Counted from the first letter of the stretch, positions 1 through 7,115 are shown. The stretch: DNA of 10,506 bases from Deltaproteobacteria bacterium (GCA_019310865.1 JAFDDL010000085.1:1-10506); one strand, 5' to 3'. The notes: generated by a model from the sequence alone, not told the origin. Translations and numbers: made by a program.

Positions 1-66
1 TCCGGAAAACTAACCAATAAATTGAAAACCATTTTGAAGGGAAAGCCATCCCGTGCAACCGGTTAG
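1..66 (+). CDS. Possible C-terminal tail of an upstream gene
   Basis: Frame 1 is open from the first base to a TAG at 64-66 and would encode 21 residues, lysine-rich and ending in SRATG. The stop lies 30 bases before the queD start, a spacing that would suit an operon. Twenty-one codons are too few to show coding character, and the other two + frames stop within about 20 bases, so this is only the most likely reading. No family can be assigned. Confidence 0.3.
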   Translation, partial: SGKLTNKLKTILKGKPSRATG

Positions 67-81
67 TCCGGATAATCCGGA
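67..81 (+). repeat. Short hairpin just before the queD ribosome binding site
   Basis: TCCGGA occurs at 67-72 and 76-81. Each copy is its own reverse complement, so the two can pair as a 6-bp stem with a TAA loop. The stem ends three bases before the GAAGGA ribosome binding site at 84-89. The octamer palindromes AACCGGTT (57-64) and ATCCGGAT (75-82) lie in the same stretch. There is no T-run after the stem, so it is not a standard terminator. A role in queD translation is conjecture. Confidence 0.35.
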
Positions 82-96
82 TTGAAGGAATTGATG

Positions 97-468
97 ATGT
101 ATGAATTGAAAGTCAAGGCCCGCTTTGCAGCCGCACATCACCTGAAGATGGTTGCCAAGAAATGTGAAAATCTCCATGGCCATAACTGGCATATTGAAGT
201 GTTCGTTACAGGCAAGTCATTAAATGAGGCCGGTGTCCTGGTTGACTTTGGGGTGGTCAAGACGCACTTGAGAGAAATCATCGAGACGCTGGACCATAAA
301 TTTCTAAATGAGCTGGAAATGTTCAGCAATTCCTGCCCATCGTCCGAAAACGTTGCCCGCTATATTGCCGATTCGATGGATGCAAAAATCGATATGCCCG
401 GTGTCAGGGTCTCCCGGGTGATGGCCTGGGAATCGGACGATGCCGGTGCCACCTATATCGTCGAGTAG
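97..468 (+). CDS. queD: 6-carboxy-5,6,7,8-tetrahydropterin synthase (QueD)
   Basis: A 123-residue protein of the PTPS/QueD family, which turns dihydroneopterin triphosphate into 6-carboxytetrahydropterin, an early step toward the queuosine tRNA base. Visible motifs are the zinc ligands in AAAHH (His14/15) and HGH (His27, His29), the catalytic Cys23 in CENLHGHNW, the Asp66-His67 pair in LDHKF, the SSENVA segment (82-87) and the pterin-binding Glu112 in AWES. The Cys in CxxxHGH points to QueD rather than eukaryotic-type PTPS. I chose ATG 97 because GAAGGA at 84-89 sits at good spacing and the protein then opens with MYEL as is usual in the family; ATG 94 and TTG 82 are in frame. It converges with pyrE. 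No other queuosine gene is in view, so queC/queE would be elsewhere or upstream. Confidence 0.93.
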   Translation: MYELKVKARFAAAHHLKMVAKKCENLHGHNWHIEVFVTGKSLNEAGVLVDFGVVKTHLREIIETLDHKFLNELEMFSNSCPSSENVARYIADSMDAKIDMPGVRVSRVMAWESDDAGATYIVE

Positions 469-475
469 GCTGCCG

Positions 476-1057
476 CTACGTTCTGACTGCCCCCAACAAC
501 TCGTCCCGGGTAATAATGGCGGATACGTCCACCACATGCCGGCCGATATTCTCCAACCCGCCCTCCTGGCGGTCCACCAGGACCAGGGCCTTAACGACGA
601 TAAGCCCTTCTTCGGTCGCTCTCTCAATCGCATTTACGGTAGATCCGCCGCTGGTGGCCACATCATCGATAATCACAACTCGCTGACCGGGCTTCAGGTC
701 CCCTTCAATCCATTTGGCGATACCGTGGTCTTTTTTATTCTTTCGTATGGAAAATGCAGCCATCGGCTTTTGCATCATCTGTGACACAAAAGCGGTGGCC
801 ACCGCCATGGGGTCCGCACCGAATGTCAACCCGCCGATACCGGCCACATTCAAATCCTTGATCGCATCAAACATCAGATGCCCGATGAGAAACATTCCCC
901 TGGGGCTCAGGGAAGTTGGCTTACAGTTGACATAAAACCGACTTAATTTTCCTGAAACGAGTTTAAACACCGGCTCCCGGCTGTATTTAAATGATTTTTC
1001 GCACAGCATCTCAATGAGTTCCTGTTTCATCGAGTCGGTATCGCAATTGGTTTCCAT
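476..1057 (-). CDS. pyrE: Orotate phosphoribosyltransferase (PyrE)
   Basis: A 193-residue cytoplasmic enzyme that joins orotate to PRPP to give orotidine 5'-monophosphate in de novo pyrimidine synthesis. The PRPP-binding signature [14 protein letters not shown] lies at residues 127-140, with the acidic pair Asp131-Asp132. The mobile catalytic loop is recognisable as RKNKKDHG (105-112), and the N-terminal orotate-contact region [14 protein letters not shown] (31-44) is typical. The ATG at 1057 has an AGGAG five bases upstream (plus-strand 1063-1067); the inner Met10 has no such site. The length is slightly below the roughly 210 residues of E. coli PyrE and usual for the shorter bacterial form. 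It is transcribed alone, divergently from ftsE, and no other pyr gene is in the window. Confidence 0.95.
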   Translation of the reverse strand: METNCDTDSMKQELIEMLCEKSFKYSREPVFKLVSGKLSRFYVNCKPTSLSPRGMFLIGHLMFDAIKDLNVAGIGGLTFGADPMAVATAFVSQMMQKPMAAFSIRKNKKDHGIAKWIEGDLKPGQRVVIIDDVATSGGSTVNAIERATEEGLIVVKALVLVDRQEGGLENIGRHVVDVSAIITRDELLGAVRT

Positions 1058-1273
1058 GGCCGCTCCTGTTTGCTAAAATGAAGTAATTGTTGATTTTTTC
1101 TTGATATTTAGGTAAAAAGCCCCCACCGAATATGGAAGAAGCCTAAGTCTTGGGATTCAGCGGAGGCCCTGAGCAAGGAAAACCAGATGGCACTCCTTGA
1201 GCTCAAGAGCCCTCTTATCAGGTAACCCAAAACAGGTCAATTCAAAAACCCAAAGCTGCCGGGATAAGCGCAT
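1058..1273. promoter_or_regulatory. Divergent intergenic region between pyrE and ftsE
   Basis: These 216 bases separate two divergently read genes and so should contain both promoters. The part near pyrE (1081-1118) is AT-rich with TTGATT/TTGATA-like hexamers, but I find no pair of good -35 and -10 boxes at 16-18 base spacing on either strand and name no promoter. The part nearer ftsE holds the complementary segments listed separately. No ORF with a convincing start lies here. Confidence 0.6.
1150..1230 (+). ncRNA. Candidate structured RNA or ftsE leader element
   Basis: Three nested complementary segments can be paired by eye. TTGGG (1150-1154) pairs with CCCAA (1226-1230). GGAGG (1162-1166) pairs with CCTCT (1211-1215), with one G-U. 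GAGCAAGGA (1171-1179) pairs with TCCTT plus GCTC (1194-1198 and 1201-1204), leaving a two-base bulge. The result is one elongated rod with internal loops and a 14-base apical loop. The inner part also contains the perfect 12-base palindrome CTTGAGCTCAAG (1196-1207), so a protein operator is an alternative. Because the pairing is symmetric, either strand could be the transcript. The rod shape and a CCTGAGC segment loosely recall 6S RNA, but this is not shown. No T-run terminator follows on the + strand, so a + transcript would run into ftsE. Confidence 0.3.
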
Positions 1274-1951
1274 TTGGAAGAAAAAAAAAGAAACCTAATC
1301 ATCCGGATGTTTCATGTTCACAAATCTTTCGGCGCAAAAAAAGCGCTGGTTGATATCAACCTGGATGTTTATAAAAATGAATTTCTGTTTATCACCGGCG
1401 CCAGTGGCGCAGGGAAAACAACCTTGTTGCGGTTACTGTACCTGGGTGAACACGCTTCGGAAGGGCAGATACTGGTCGACGGAATGAATTTGGCCAGAAT
1501 CCACGCCAAACGAACGCCATATCTCAGACGCAAATTTGGTATCATCTTTCAAGATTATAAACTCATCCCCACGAAAAATGTTTTTGAAAACGTTGCACTG
1601 GTACTCGAAGCGACGGGCCACAAACAAAAATCCATTGAAAAAAAGGTCAACAGCGTGTTGCGAACCGTGGGCATGGAAGATAGGCGCAAGATGCTGCCGC
1701 CAAGCTTGTCCGGTGGTGAACAGCAACGTGTGGCCGTAGCGCGAGCCGTCGTGGGAAACCCCAACATCATCCTTGCCGATGAGCCCACCGGGAGCCTGGA
1801 TCCGGAATCGGCCGATATCATTTTCGATTTGCTCAAAAAATTTCACGACCGGGGTGGAACCCTGATGATTGCCACTCATGACCGAAACCTGCTCCAAAGA
1901 TCAGAATGCCGAATTATTCGACTGAATCAGGGAAGGATTGAGCTACAATGA
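1274..1951 (+). CDS. ftsE: Cell division ATP-binding protein FtsE
   Basis: The ATPase of the FtsEX complex, an ABC-type machine at the division site that transmits ATP hydrolysis through FtsX to periplasmic peptidoglycan hydrolase regulators. It shows Walker [10 protein letters not shown] (42-50), signature LSGGEQ (145-150), Walker B ILADE (166-170, catalytic Glu170) and the H-loop His202. The total of 225 residues is normal for FtsE. The start is unsure. TTG 1274 is the first possible codon after an in-frame TAA at 1265, has only a weak GGGAT-like site and gives about eight extra N-terminal residues; ATG 1307 would cut into the first beta strand. A run of nine A (1281-1289) follows the TTG. 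The gene overlaps ftsX by four bases, and envC follows, which supports the FtsEX-EnvC assignment over a generic ABC transporter. Confidence 0.94.
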   Translation: MEEKKRNLIIRMFHVHKSFGAKKALVDINLDVYKNEFLFITGASGAGKTTLLRLLYLGEHASEGQILVDGMNLARIHAKRTPYLRRKFGIIFQDYKLIPTKNVFENVALVLEATGHKQKSIEKKVNSVLRTVGMEDRRKMLPPSLSGGEQQRVAVARAVVGNPNIILADEPTGSLDPESADIIFDLLKKFHDRGGTLMIATHDRNLLQRSECRIIRLNQGRIELQ

Positions 1952-2829
1952 CGTTTTTCCTGAAAAAGGCCATTAAGGATATTTCGAATAACCGACTGCT
2001 CAACGGTGTGGCCGTCATTACCATTTCCCTTTCTGTTCTCATTGTCAGTGCATTCGGCCTGTTTTTAACAAATGCCAATGAAATGATCCACTCCTGGAAA
2101 AAGGGCATCCGCATCATGGCATACCTGTCGCCGGAGATCTCCGGCAAGCAGGCATCGGAAATGAAAGATAAAATCAAGACGATGTATGGCGTTCACGAAA
2201 TTCGATTCATATCAAAAACCGATGCACTGTCGCAGTTGCGTTTGCAGCTGAAGCAACAGATCTCCCTGCTCGATGGCCTGAAAGAAAACCCCCTTCCCAA
2301 TGCCTTTGAAATTCGATTGCTCCCGGCTACCCGGGTCAACGATCGCCTGGAGGTGTTAACTGCCAATATTGAAGCGCTCGATGGCATTGCGGATGTGGAA
2401 TATGGGCAGAAATGGATGGGGAAAATTTCTTCAATCCTGTCTTTGTTCCGATTTGCGGGGTTTGCAATGGGCGGTCTGTTTCTGATGGCCACGGTATTTA
2501 TTGTTGCCAACACCATTCGTCTGATTATTTATTCCAGGCGGGAAGAAGTGGAAATAATGCGATTGGTGGGGGCAACGGATCGATTTATCAAATTGCCATT
2601 TTTTATCGAAGGGATCCTACAGGGTCTGTTGGGGGCTGTTTTGGGCTTGGGCGTGCTGTTCATTGCCTTTCTGCTCATTTCTTCAAATATCGGCCAAGGC
2701 TATTTCGGTGCCGGATTTCAATTTCGTTTTTTTTCACTTGGCACCTCACTGGTTGCCGTGTTGCTCAGTATGATGATCGGTTGGATCGGATGCTTTCTGT
2801 CTCTAAAACAATTTTTAAAGTCTTCCTGA
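1948..2829 (+). CDS. ftsX: Cell division protein FtsX, permease-like
   Basis: The 293-residue inner-membrane partner of FtsE. The topology fits FtsX: a short cytoplasmic N-terminus, a first membrane segment at about 20-41, an extracytoplasmic domain (about 45-165) and three more membrane segments at about 169-194, 220-245 and 262-285. The periplasmic part has the family pattern in LDGLKENPLPNAFEI (108-122), and the stretch after the second segment reads RREEVEIMRLVGAT (197-210), the cytoplasmic helix that contacts FtsE. The periplasmic domain is where EnvC docks in E. coli. ATG 1948 lies inside the ftsE stop as ATGA, the usual sign of translational coupling. FtsX does not transport a known substrate; it is a mechanical transmitter. 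Confidence 0.94.
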   Translation: MTFFLKKAIKDISNNRLLNGVAVITISLSVLIVSAFGLFLTNANEMIHSWKKGIRIMAYLSPEISGKQASEMKDKIKTMYGVHEIRFISKTDALSQLRLQLKQQISLLDGLKENPLPNAFEIRLLPATRVNDRLEVLTANIEALDGIADVEYGQKWMGKISSILSLFRFAGFAMGGLFLMATVFIVANTIRLIIYSRREEVEIMRLVGATDRFIKLPFFIEGILQGLLGAVLGLGVLFIAFLLISSNIGQGYFGAGFQFRFFSLGTSLVAVLLSMMIGWIGCFLSLKQFLKSS

Positions 2830-4028
2830 CGGCCGCAATGGTGCTGATCCTGTTCAGCGATGCCGCGATCGGTGCAGATCCCAATGCCATCGATGATGCT
2901 GACCCGGCACCGTTTGACCCGGTTGAGACGGAAGCGACCATTGAAGCGCTGCGGGGAAAGTCAAGCCGAATCGATCGCCGGATTGACGCAGAACAGAAAG
3001 ATGTTCAACTGTTTACCAAAAAGGAAGTCGATCTGCTCAACAGCCTGGATAAAACCGAACGACGTCTCAATCAAACCCGGAAAGCGGTTGCAAAAACCCG
3101 ATCCGATTTGACCAAACTTGGAAAAAAAATCGAAAAAAACCAGGCCGCTATTCACGCCCTCAAAGCGGAAATACGCACACTTGAAAGATATGCCGCAAAA
3201 CGGCTCGTTGCATTGTATAAGCTCGGACAGCTAGGCAAAATGCCCGTTCTCGCCTCAGCCGAATCGATTTATGACATGCTGAACCGACAACGAGGCCTTG
3301 AACGCATTCTTTCCGCAGATGAGATCGTTTGGCGACAACTCGGAGAAAAAAAGGCGCTTCTGCTATCATACAAGCATGAATTAGCCGAACAGCGACAGAA
3401 CCGTGTCACGCGTACAGAACGATTAAATCGGCAGATGACCATCATGACCCAACAGCAGGCGAAGCGGGCCTCGCTGTTGTCGCAAATTCAGAAAAAAAAG
3501 GCGCTGGCGCTGGCGGCCGTACATGCCTTAAAGGAAGCATCCCGGCAACTGGACCGGCAAATCGAGGCCCTCAACTGGGAAGTTCACCCGACCGGCGTCT
3601 CAGACCGCTTGGATCCGGCTGCATTTGATCAACTTAAGGGGTTGCTTAAAGCGCCTGCTAACGGTAAAATAATTTTTAAATTCGGTCATTTTACGGATCA
3701 ACGACTCAATTACGAGAGCTTTCGAAACGGCATCGAGATCAAAGCCGATCGGGGCGAGCCGATCCGGGCCATTTATAGCGGAACAACCCTTTATGCCGAC
3801 TGGTTCAAAGGGTACGGAAACATGATCATCATTGACCACGGTCACAGTTACTGTTCCGTTTACGCGAATGCTGAAGATCTTTTTAAGGAAAAGGGTGATC
3901 GGGTCGATCTAGGGGAGGTGATTGGCACGGTTGGCGATAGCGGCTCTCTAATCGGTCCGAAGCTGCATTTTGAAATACGATTTTACGGCAAACCCATTGA
4001 TCCGATCGCCTGGATCGCATCAGAATAA
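2790..4028 (+). CDS. envC: EnvC-like murein hydrolase activator with degenerate LytM domain
   Basis: A 412-residue secreted coiled-coil protein. In E. coli, EnvC is recruited by FtsX and activates septal amidases AmiA and AmiB. In order: a signal peptide (Lys6 and Lys10, hydrophobic 11-22, likely cleavage near 26-29), a long charged coiled coil (about 45-270), then an M23/LytM domain (about 285-410). The LytM metal and catalytic positions are altered: Arg312 and Glu316 stand where HxxxD would be, Asn360 where the His of YAH would be, and Lys391 for the first His of HLH; only His393 in LHFE remains. It should therefore not cut peptidoglycan itself. ATG 2790 overlaps ftsX by 40 bases; it gives a complete signal peptide, while ATG 2838 would remove the basic n-region. 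The open frame reaches back to 2412, but that part is ftsX in another frame. Confidence 0.9.
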   Translation: MLSVSKTIFKVFLTAAMVLILFSDAAIGADPNAIDDADPAPFDPVETEATIEALRGKSSRIDRRIDAEQKDVQLFTKKEVDLLNSLDKTERRLNQTRKAVAKTRSDLTKLGKKIEKNQAAIHALKAEIRTLERYAAKRLVALYKLGQLGKMPVLASAESIYDMLNRQRGLERILSADEIVWRQLGEKKALLLSYKHELAEQRQNRVTRTERLNRQMTIMTQQQAKRASLLSQIQKKKALALAAVHALKEASRQLDRQIEALNWEVHPTGVSDRLDPAAFDQLKGLLKAPANGKIIFKFGHFTDQRLNYESFRNGIEIKADRGEPIRAIYSGTTLYADWFKGYGNMIIIDHGHSYCSVYANAEDLFKEKGDRVDLGEVIGTVGDSGSLIGPKLHFEIRFYGKPIDPIAWIASE

Positions 4029-4043
4029 AGGAGAACGTCCAAC

Positions 4044-5396
4044 ATGATAGAAAAGACAGGGAAACAGGTCAAATTATGGTGGATGATGCTAATTGTCGTC
4101 ATCATTTGGACCATTACTGCCGGCTTTTGGCGAGACCTTTCCGCAAATAATGAAGAAATCTACAAGGGATTGAAAATCTTTTCAGATGTGCTCGATATTG
4201 TTGAAAACAATTATGTTGAGGAGGTTGAAAAAACTGAACTTATTGAAAAAGCAATCCAAGGCATGGTGCAGAGCCTTGATCCACATTCGGCGTTTTTACC
4301 GCCGCGAGCCTTAGAAGAGCTTCAGGTCGATACCCAGGGTGAATTTGGCGGCATCGGCATTGAAATTACACGGGTGAAAGGTGTCCTGACCGTCATTTCC
4401 CCGATTATCGGCTCACCGGCACACGATGCCGGCGTCAAGACCGGAGACCAGATCATCAAAGTCAACGGAACCATCACCAAGGATATGATGTTATATGAAG
4501 CGGTTAAGCTGATGCGCGGGGCCAAGGGGACCAGCGTAATCATTACCGTAATACGCCAAGGGGAACCGGAACCCCTCGACTTCGAAATCAAGCGCGCTAC
4601 CATTCCCATTGAAAGCGTCCGATGGATTAACATGAGACCGGGGTTCGGGTATGTTTCCATCACCAACTTCAGGGAAAACACCACCAAAGACTTGAAAAAA
4701 GCCTTGACGGCGATAGAAGCCGAAGGCCCGCCACTGAATGGACTGATCCTTGATTTACGGGACAATCCCGGTGGACTTTTGACCCAAGCAGTAGACGTTA
4801 CGGATCTGTTTATCAAAAAGGGCGTCATCGTTTCCATGAAGGGCCGATCCGGTAAAAACTCAAAAGTTTACCGGGCGACCCCCAACCGTATAAAGCGTAA
4901 GTATCCCATCGTTGTTCTCATTAACGGCGGCAGCGCAAGCGCTTCGGAAATTGTTGCCGGTGCACTTCAGGACCATCAACGCGCTTTGATCCTCGGCACC
5001 ACATCATTCGGCAAAGGCTCTGTTCAGAATGTGGAAGCCCTGCGGGACGGCTATGGACTGAAGCTGACGATCGCCCGATATTACACGCCAAAAGGAAACT
5101 CCATACAGGCTGAAGGTATCGAACCGGACATCGTCGCGGAGAAACACAAAACAGATACAAAAAAACCAAAAAAACACACCCGAATCACGGAAAAGGATTT
5201 AAAGAACCACCTCGAACCGGAGGTTGGGGAACCCGGGGACACCGGCGAAACCGCCCCCGATACGAAAAAACTGAAACGGGGAATGATCTCGCGTCATGGG
5301 CCTTTGGAACTGGAGACATTAAAAAATGATTCCCAGGTAATGAATGCGCTTGAGTTGCTGGTGGGCTATCACATCTTCCAAGACATAAAAGGTTGA
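4044..5396 (+). CDS. ctpA: C-terminal processing peptidase, S41 family (CtpA)
   Basis: A 450-residue periplasmic serine protease of the CtpA/Prc family, which trims or degrades envelope proteins at their C-termini. It has an N-terminal membrane anchor or uncleaved signal (about 11-28), a helical part containing LDPHSAF, a PDZ domain (about 98-170, starting at GEFGGIGIEI) that recruits substrates, and the S41 core with LILDLRDNPGG. The catalytic dyad is Ser299 in GSASASE and Lys324 in SFGKGSVQ, 25 residues apart as in characterised members, with Gln328 also present. A lysine- and proline-rich linker (about 370-425) precedes a short helical tail. AAGGAG at 4028-4033 serves the ATG, and the gene starts 15 bases after envC. 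In several bacteria such proteases degrade cell-wall hydrolases; that role is possible here but inferred. Confidence 0.94.
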   Translation: MIEKTGKQVKLWWMMLIVVIIWTITAGFWRDLSANNEEIYKGLKIFSDVLDIVENNYVEEVEKTELIEKAIQGMVQSLDPHSAFLPPRALEELQVDTQGEFGGIGIEITRVKGVLTVISPIIGSPAHDAGVKTGDQIIKVNGTITKDMMLYEAVKLMRGAKGTSVIITVIRQGEPEPLDFEIKRATIPIESVRWINMRPGFGYVSITNFRENTTKDLKKALTAIEAEGPPLNGLILDLRDNPGGLLTQAVDVTDLFIKKGVIVSMKGRSGKNSKVYRATPNRIKRKYPIVVLINGGSASASEIVAGALQDHQRALILGTTSFGKGSVQNVEALRDGYGLKLTIARYYTPKGNSIQAEGIEPDIVAEKHKTDTKKPKKHTRITEKDLKNHLEPEVGEPGDTGETAPDTKKLKRGMISRHGPLELETLKNDSQVMNALELLVGYHIFQDIKG

Positions 5397-5410
5397 TACG
5401 ACCCTAGCCC

Positions 5411-6397
5411 ATGTCGTCCAAACAGCCCAAAAAGCGAACAAAGCGATCGCGCACCCGTAAAAAGCGACCCCGGAAGGATTCCCCGCAGAAGCAGTTAAAA
5501 CGCGCCCTGCTGGGAATCTCTCTATTGCTTTTTGTGGTTTTCCTGGGTGCCTGGCTAGTCGGCCGATTCTTGGCGGTTGAGCAAAAACAAACCGCACCGC
5601 CCTCACCGGTGCGCCGGCACGTGGTGCAAGAGGACTTGAAAGCACCCCGATTCGAGATATTTCCAAGCGATACCAACGGCGCCCGAACCGAACCGCCAAA
5701 GGCCCTCGTACCAGCCAAACCACCCGGCCTTCCTCAAGTGGCCATTATCATTGACGACGTGGGCTATGACCTCCAGATTGCCACGCAATTGATTGCCTTG
5801 AGCGACCGGTTCACGCTTTCCATTTTGCCTTTCAGTCCGTTCCAGGACCAGATCGTTGCGGCAGCCCAGGTAAAGGGCCTCGAAACCATGCTTCATTTGC
5901 CCATGGAGCCCAAGGAATATCCACATGTAAATCCCGGTCCAGGCGCCCTGTTCTCATCCATGACGCCTGATGAACTCATCGATCAATTAACTTTGAATAT
6001 TCGATCCATACCCGGCATAAAAGGTGTCAATAATCATATGGGCTCGCGAATGACCGAGGTCTCCACTCAAGTGTATCAAATACTTTCCATTCTAAAACGC
6101 GAAGGGCTTTACTTTGTCGACAGTCGCACCACCGCTCAAACGCTCTGTAAGCCCTCAGCCAGACTACTGCAGGTGCCGTTTGCCGAAAGGGACGTGTTTC
6201 TGGATCATGAGCCGGATTCAACGTTTATTGAAAAACAGCTCGATCGACTCATTATGAAAGCCGAGCGACAAGGATGGGCCGTGGGGATCGCACATCCCCA
6301 TGTGACAACGTATCAGGTACTAAAAAATAGGCTTCCGCAATTGAAGGAAAAAGTCAAACTGGTCCCTGCCTCACAGATCGTTGGGAAACTCGGTTAA
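5411..6397 (+). CDS. yibQ: Divergent polysaccharide deacetylase (YibQ/DUF610 family)
   Basis: A 328-residue protein with a strongly basic cytoplasmic start (residues 3-32, mostly Lys and Arg), one membrane segment (about 33-53), a proline-rich spacer (about 60-108) and a C-terminal divergent polysaccharide deacetylase domain from about 109 to the end. Family landmarks are VAIIIDDVGYD with Asp115-Asp116, HLPMEP (His162), NNHMGSRMT (His209), YFVDSRT and AHPH (His295, His297). The Asp and His residues fit a metal site of NodB-like folds, but the substrate of this family is unknown. E. coli yibQ also lies next to envC, so the linkage is conserved. The start is 14 bases after ctpA, and the ribosome site before ATG 5411 is poor, which may mean coupling to ctpA translation. 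It could be read as secreted if the segment were cleaved, but it looks like an anchor. Confidence 0.88.
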   Translation: MSSKQPKKRTKRSRTRKKRPRKDSPQKQLKRALLGISLLLFVVFLGAWLVGRFLAVEQKQTAPPSPVRRHVVQEDLKAPRFEIFPSDTNGARTEPPKALVPAKPPGLPQVAIIIDDVGYDLQIATQLIALSDRFTLSILPFSPFQDQIVAAAQVKGLETMLHLPMEPKEYPHVNPGPGALFSSMTPDELIDQLTLNIRSIPGIKGVNNHMGSRMTEVSTQVYQILSILKREGLYFVDSRTTAQTLCKPSARLLQVPFAERDVFLDHEPDSTFIEKQLDRLIMKAERQGWAVGIAHPHVTTYQVLKNRLPQLKEKVKLVPASQIVGKLG

Positions 6398-6407
6398 TGC
6401 GGTTACG

Positions 6408-6728
6408 TCAGTCGGCACAGATGGGGACTATATCCAAAAGCTCTTGCATTGTCTCATCAAACTTGATGCCGATACCGGCGGCAGTGGTTCGTGCCACCGT
6501 ACCGGTTACGGTGATGAAGTGCTGGTAACCGGGCAGGGGAAAGGTAAGCTCCAATGACTGACCCACCGAAAACACCGACCGCGTCCGGATGAAAACACCA
6601 CCGGCGCCGATATCACGCAATAGATCTTCATACGCATGCCCACCAACGTCATAACGAACATGGATGGAAGAGGGCGTTCTTTGCGTTTTTCTCTTTTCCA
6701 CTTGTGAGGGCCGGTCGGAAGAAGCCAT
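6408..6728 (-). CDS. PilZ domain protein, probable c-di-GMP receptor
   Basis: A 106-residue protein that is almost only a PilZ domain. The RxxxR c-di-GMP motif appears as RKTQR (13-17). The second motif, normally D/N-x-S-x-x-G, appears as DIGAGG (39-44), with Gly41 in the Ser position. FIRT, a hydrophobic beta pattern and GIGIKF (85-90) complete the barrel. The start is ATG 6728, which has AAGGA seven bases upstream (plus-strand 6736-6740); an in-frame opening to 6905 exists but is rich in Cys and Trp and unlike a PilZ N-terminus. Single-domain PilZ proteins act as adaptors that bind a partner when c-di-GMP rises. The partner is not visible; no flagellar, pilus or cyclase gene is in the window. 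The gene ends 10 bases from the end of yibQ. Confidence 0.85.
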   Translation of the reverse strand: MASSDRPSQVEKRKTQRTPSSIHVRYDVGGHAYEDLLRDIGAGGVFIRTRSVFSVGQSLELTFPLPGYQHFITVTGTVARTTAAGIGIKFDETMQELLDIVPICAD

Positions 6729-6735
6729 AGGGTAA

Positions 6736-6740
6736 TCCTT
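6736..6740 (-). promoter_or_regulatory. Ribosome binding site that fixes the PilZ gene start
   Basis: AAGGA on the - strand lies seven bases before ATG 6728. It decides between that start and three upstream ATG codons in the same frame (including 6746 and 6905) that lack a comparable site. Confidence 0.7.
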
Positions 6741-6768
6741 ATTCATTAAGATTAGGCGCTCATTATCG

Positions 6769-7053
6769 TCATTTTTTTCGGGGCGCGAACCGAAGAAACA
6801 CCCGATATTTATCAGACAGGACATCTGGTGGAATGTTATATCCCTCCGGCACCAGTAGAACCAGCACACGGCCCGTAGCCGGATCCTCGGCTGTATTTTT
6901 TTCACGGCGGTCAGTCTGTCCCTGCTGAGGTCCCTGTCTTCTTCGTCTGGGTGGACGTATATTTAAAACGCGGGCCTCCACATACGCCCCCCTGGTTTGC
7001 ACTTTCTTCAGGGGTTGTCCCACTCGCGGTGTTGCGCCGATTACAATTTCCAT
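6769..7053 (-). CDS. Small uncharacterised ORF, 94 residues
   Basis: I do not recognise this protein. It has three parts: an N-terminal stretch with beta character (MEIVIGATPRVG), an Arg/Gln-rich segment starting RRRRQGPQQGQ (about 36-55), and a C-terminal hydrophobic part (VLVLLVPEGYNIPPDV) ending in two lysines. No signal peptide or clear membrane helix is seen. In favour of a real gene: AGGGGG at plus-strand 7063-7068, nine bases before the ATG, and a snug place between the radical SAM gene (62 bases away) and the PilZ gene (40 bases) on the same strand. Against: a cluster of AGA/AGG arginine codons unlike the neighbours. If it is not coding, 6729-7115 would be 387 bases without a gene. 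Confidence 0.45.
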   Translation of the reverse strand: MEIVIGATPRVGQPLKKVQTRGAYVEARVLNIRPPRRRRQGPQQGQTDRREKNTAEDPATGRVLVLLVPEGYNIPPDVLSDKYRVFLRFAPRKK

Positions 7054-7115
7054 TGGATGCCGCCCCCTTTCAGTTCGATATCTATATGGCGTATCGGCAT
7101 CTTATCAACCACGCT

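Noticed and set aside
1301..1308. ATCCGGAT near the ftsE start, the same octamer as at 75-82, as a shared operator
   Set aside because: It is a short palindrome seen only twice as noticed, one copy inside ftsE coding sequence; chance is enough to explain it.
2412..2789. Upstream extension of the envC reading frame, giving 538 residues
   Set aside because: This part lies wholly within ftsX in another frame, is rich in Cys and Gly without a domain pattern, and would bury the signal peptide that begins at 2790.
6395..6410. A shared terminator between yibQ and the PilZ gene
   Set aside because: The stops are 10 bases apart and no GC-rich stem followed by a T-run is visible on either strand nearby.
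6729..6905. N-terminal extension of the PilZ gene to 6905
   Set aside because: The extension is Cys/Trp-rich, overlaps the small ORF, and lacks a ribosome site, while ATG 6728 has a good one and gives a typical PilZ start.
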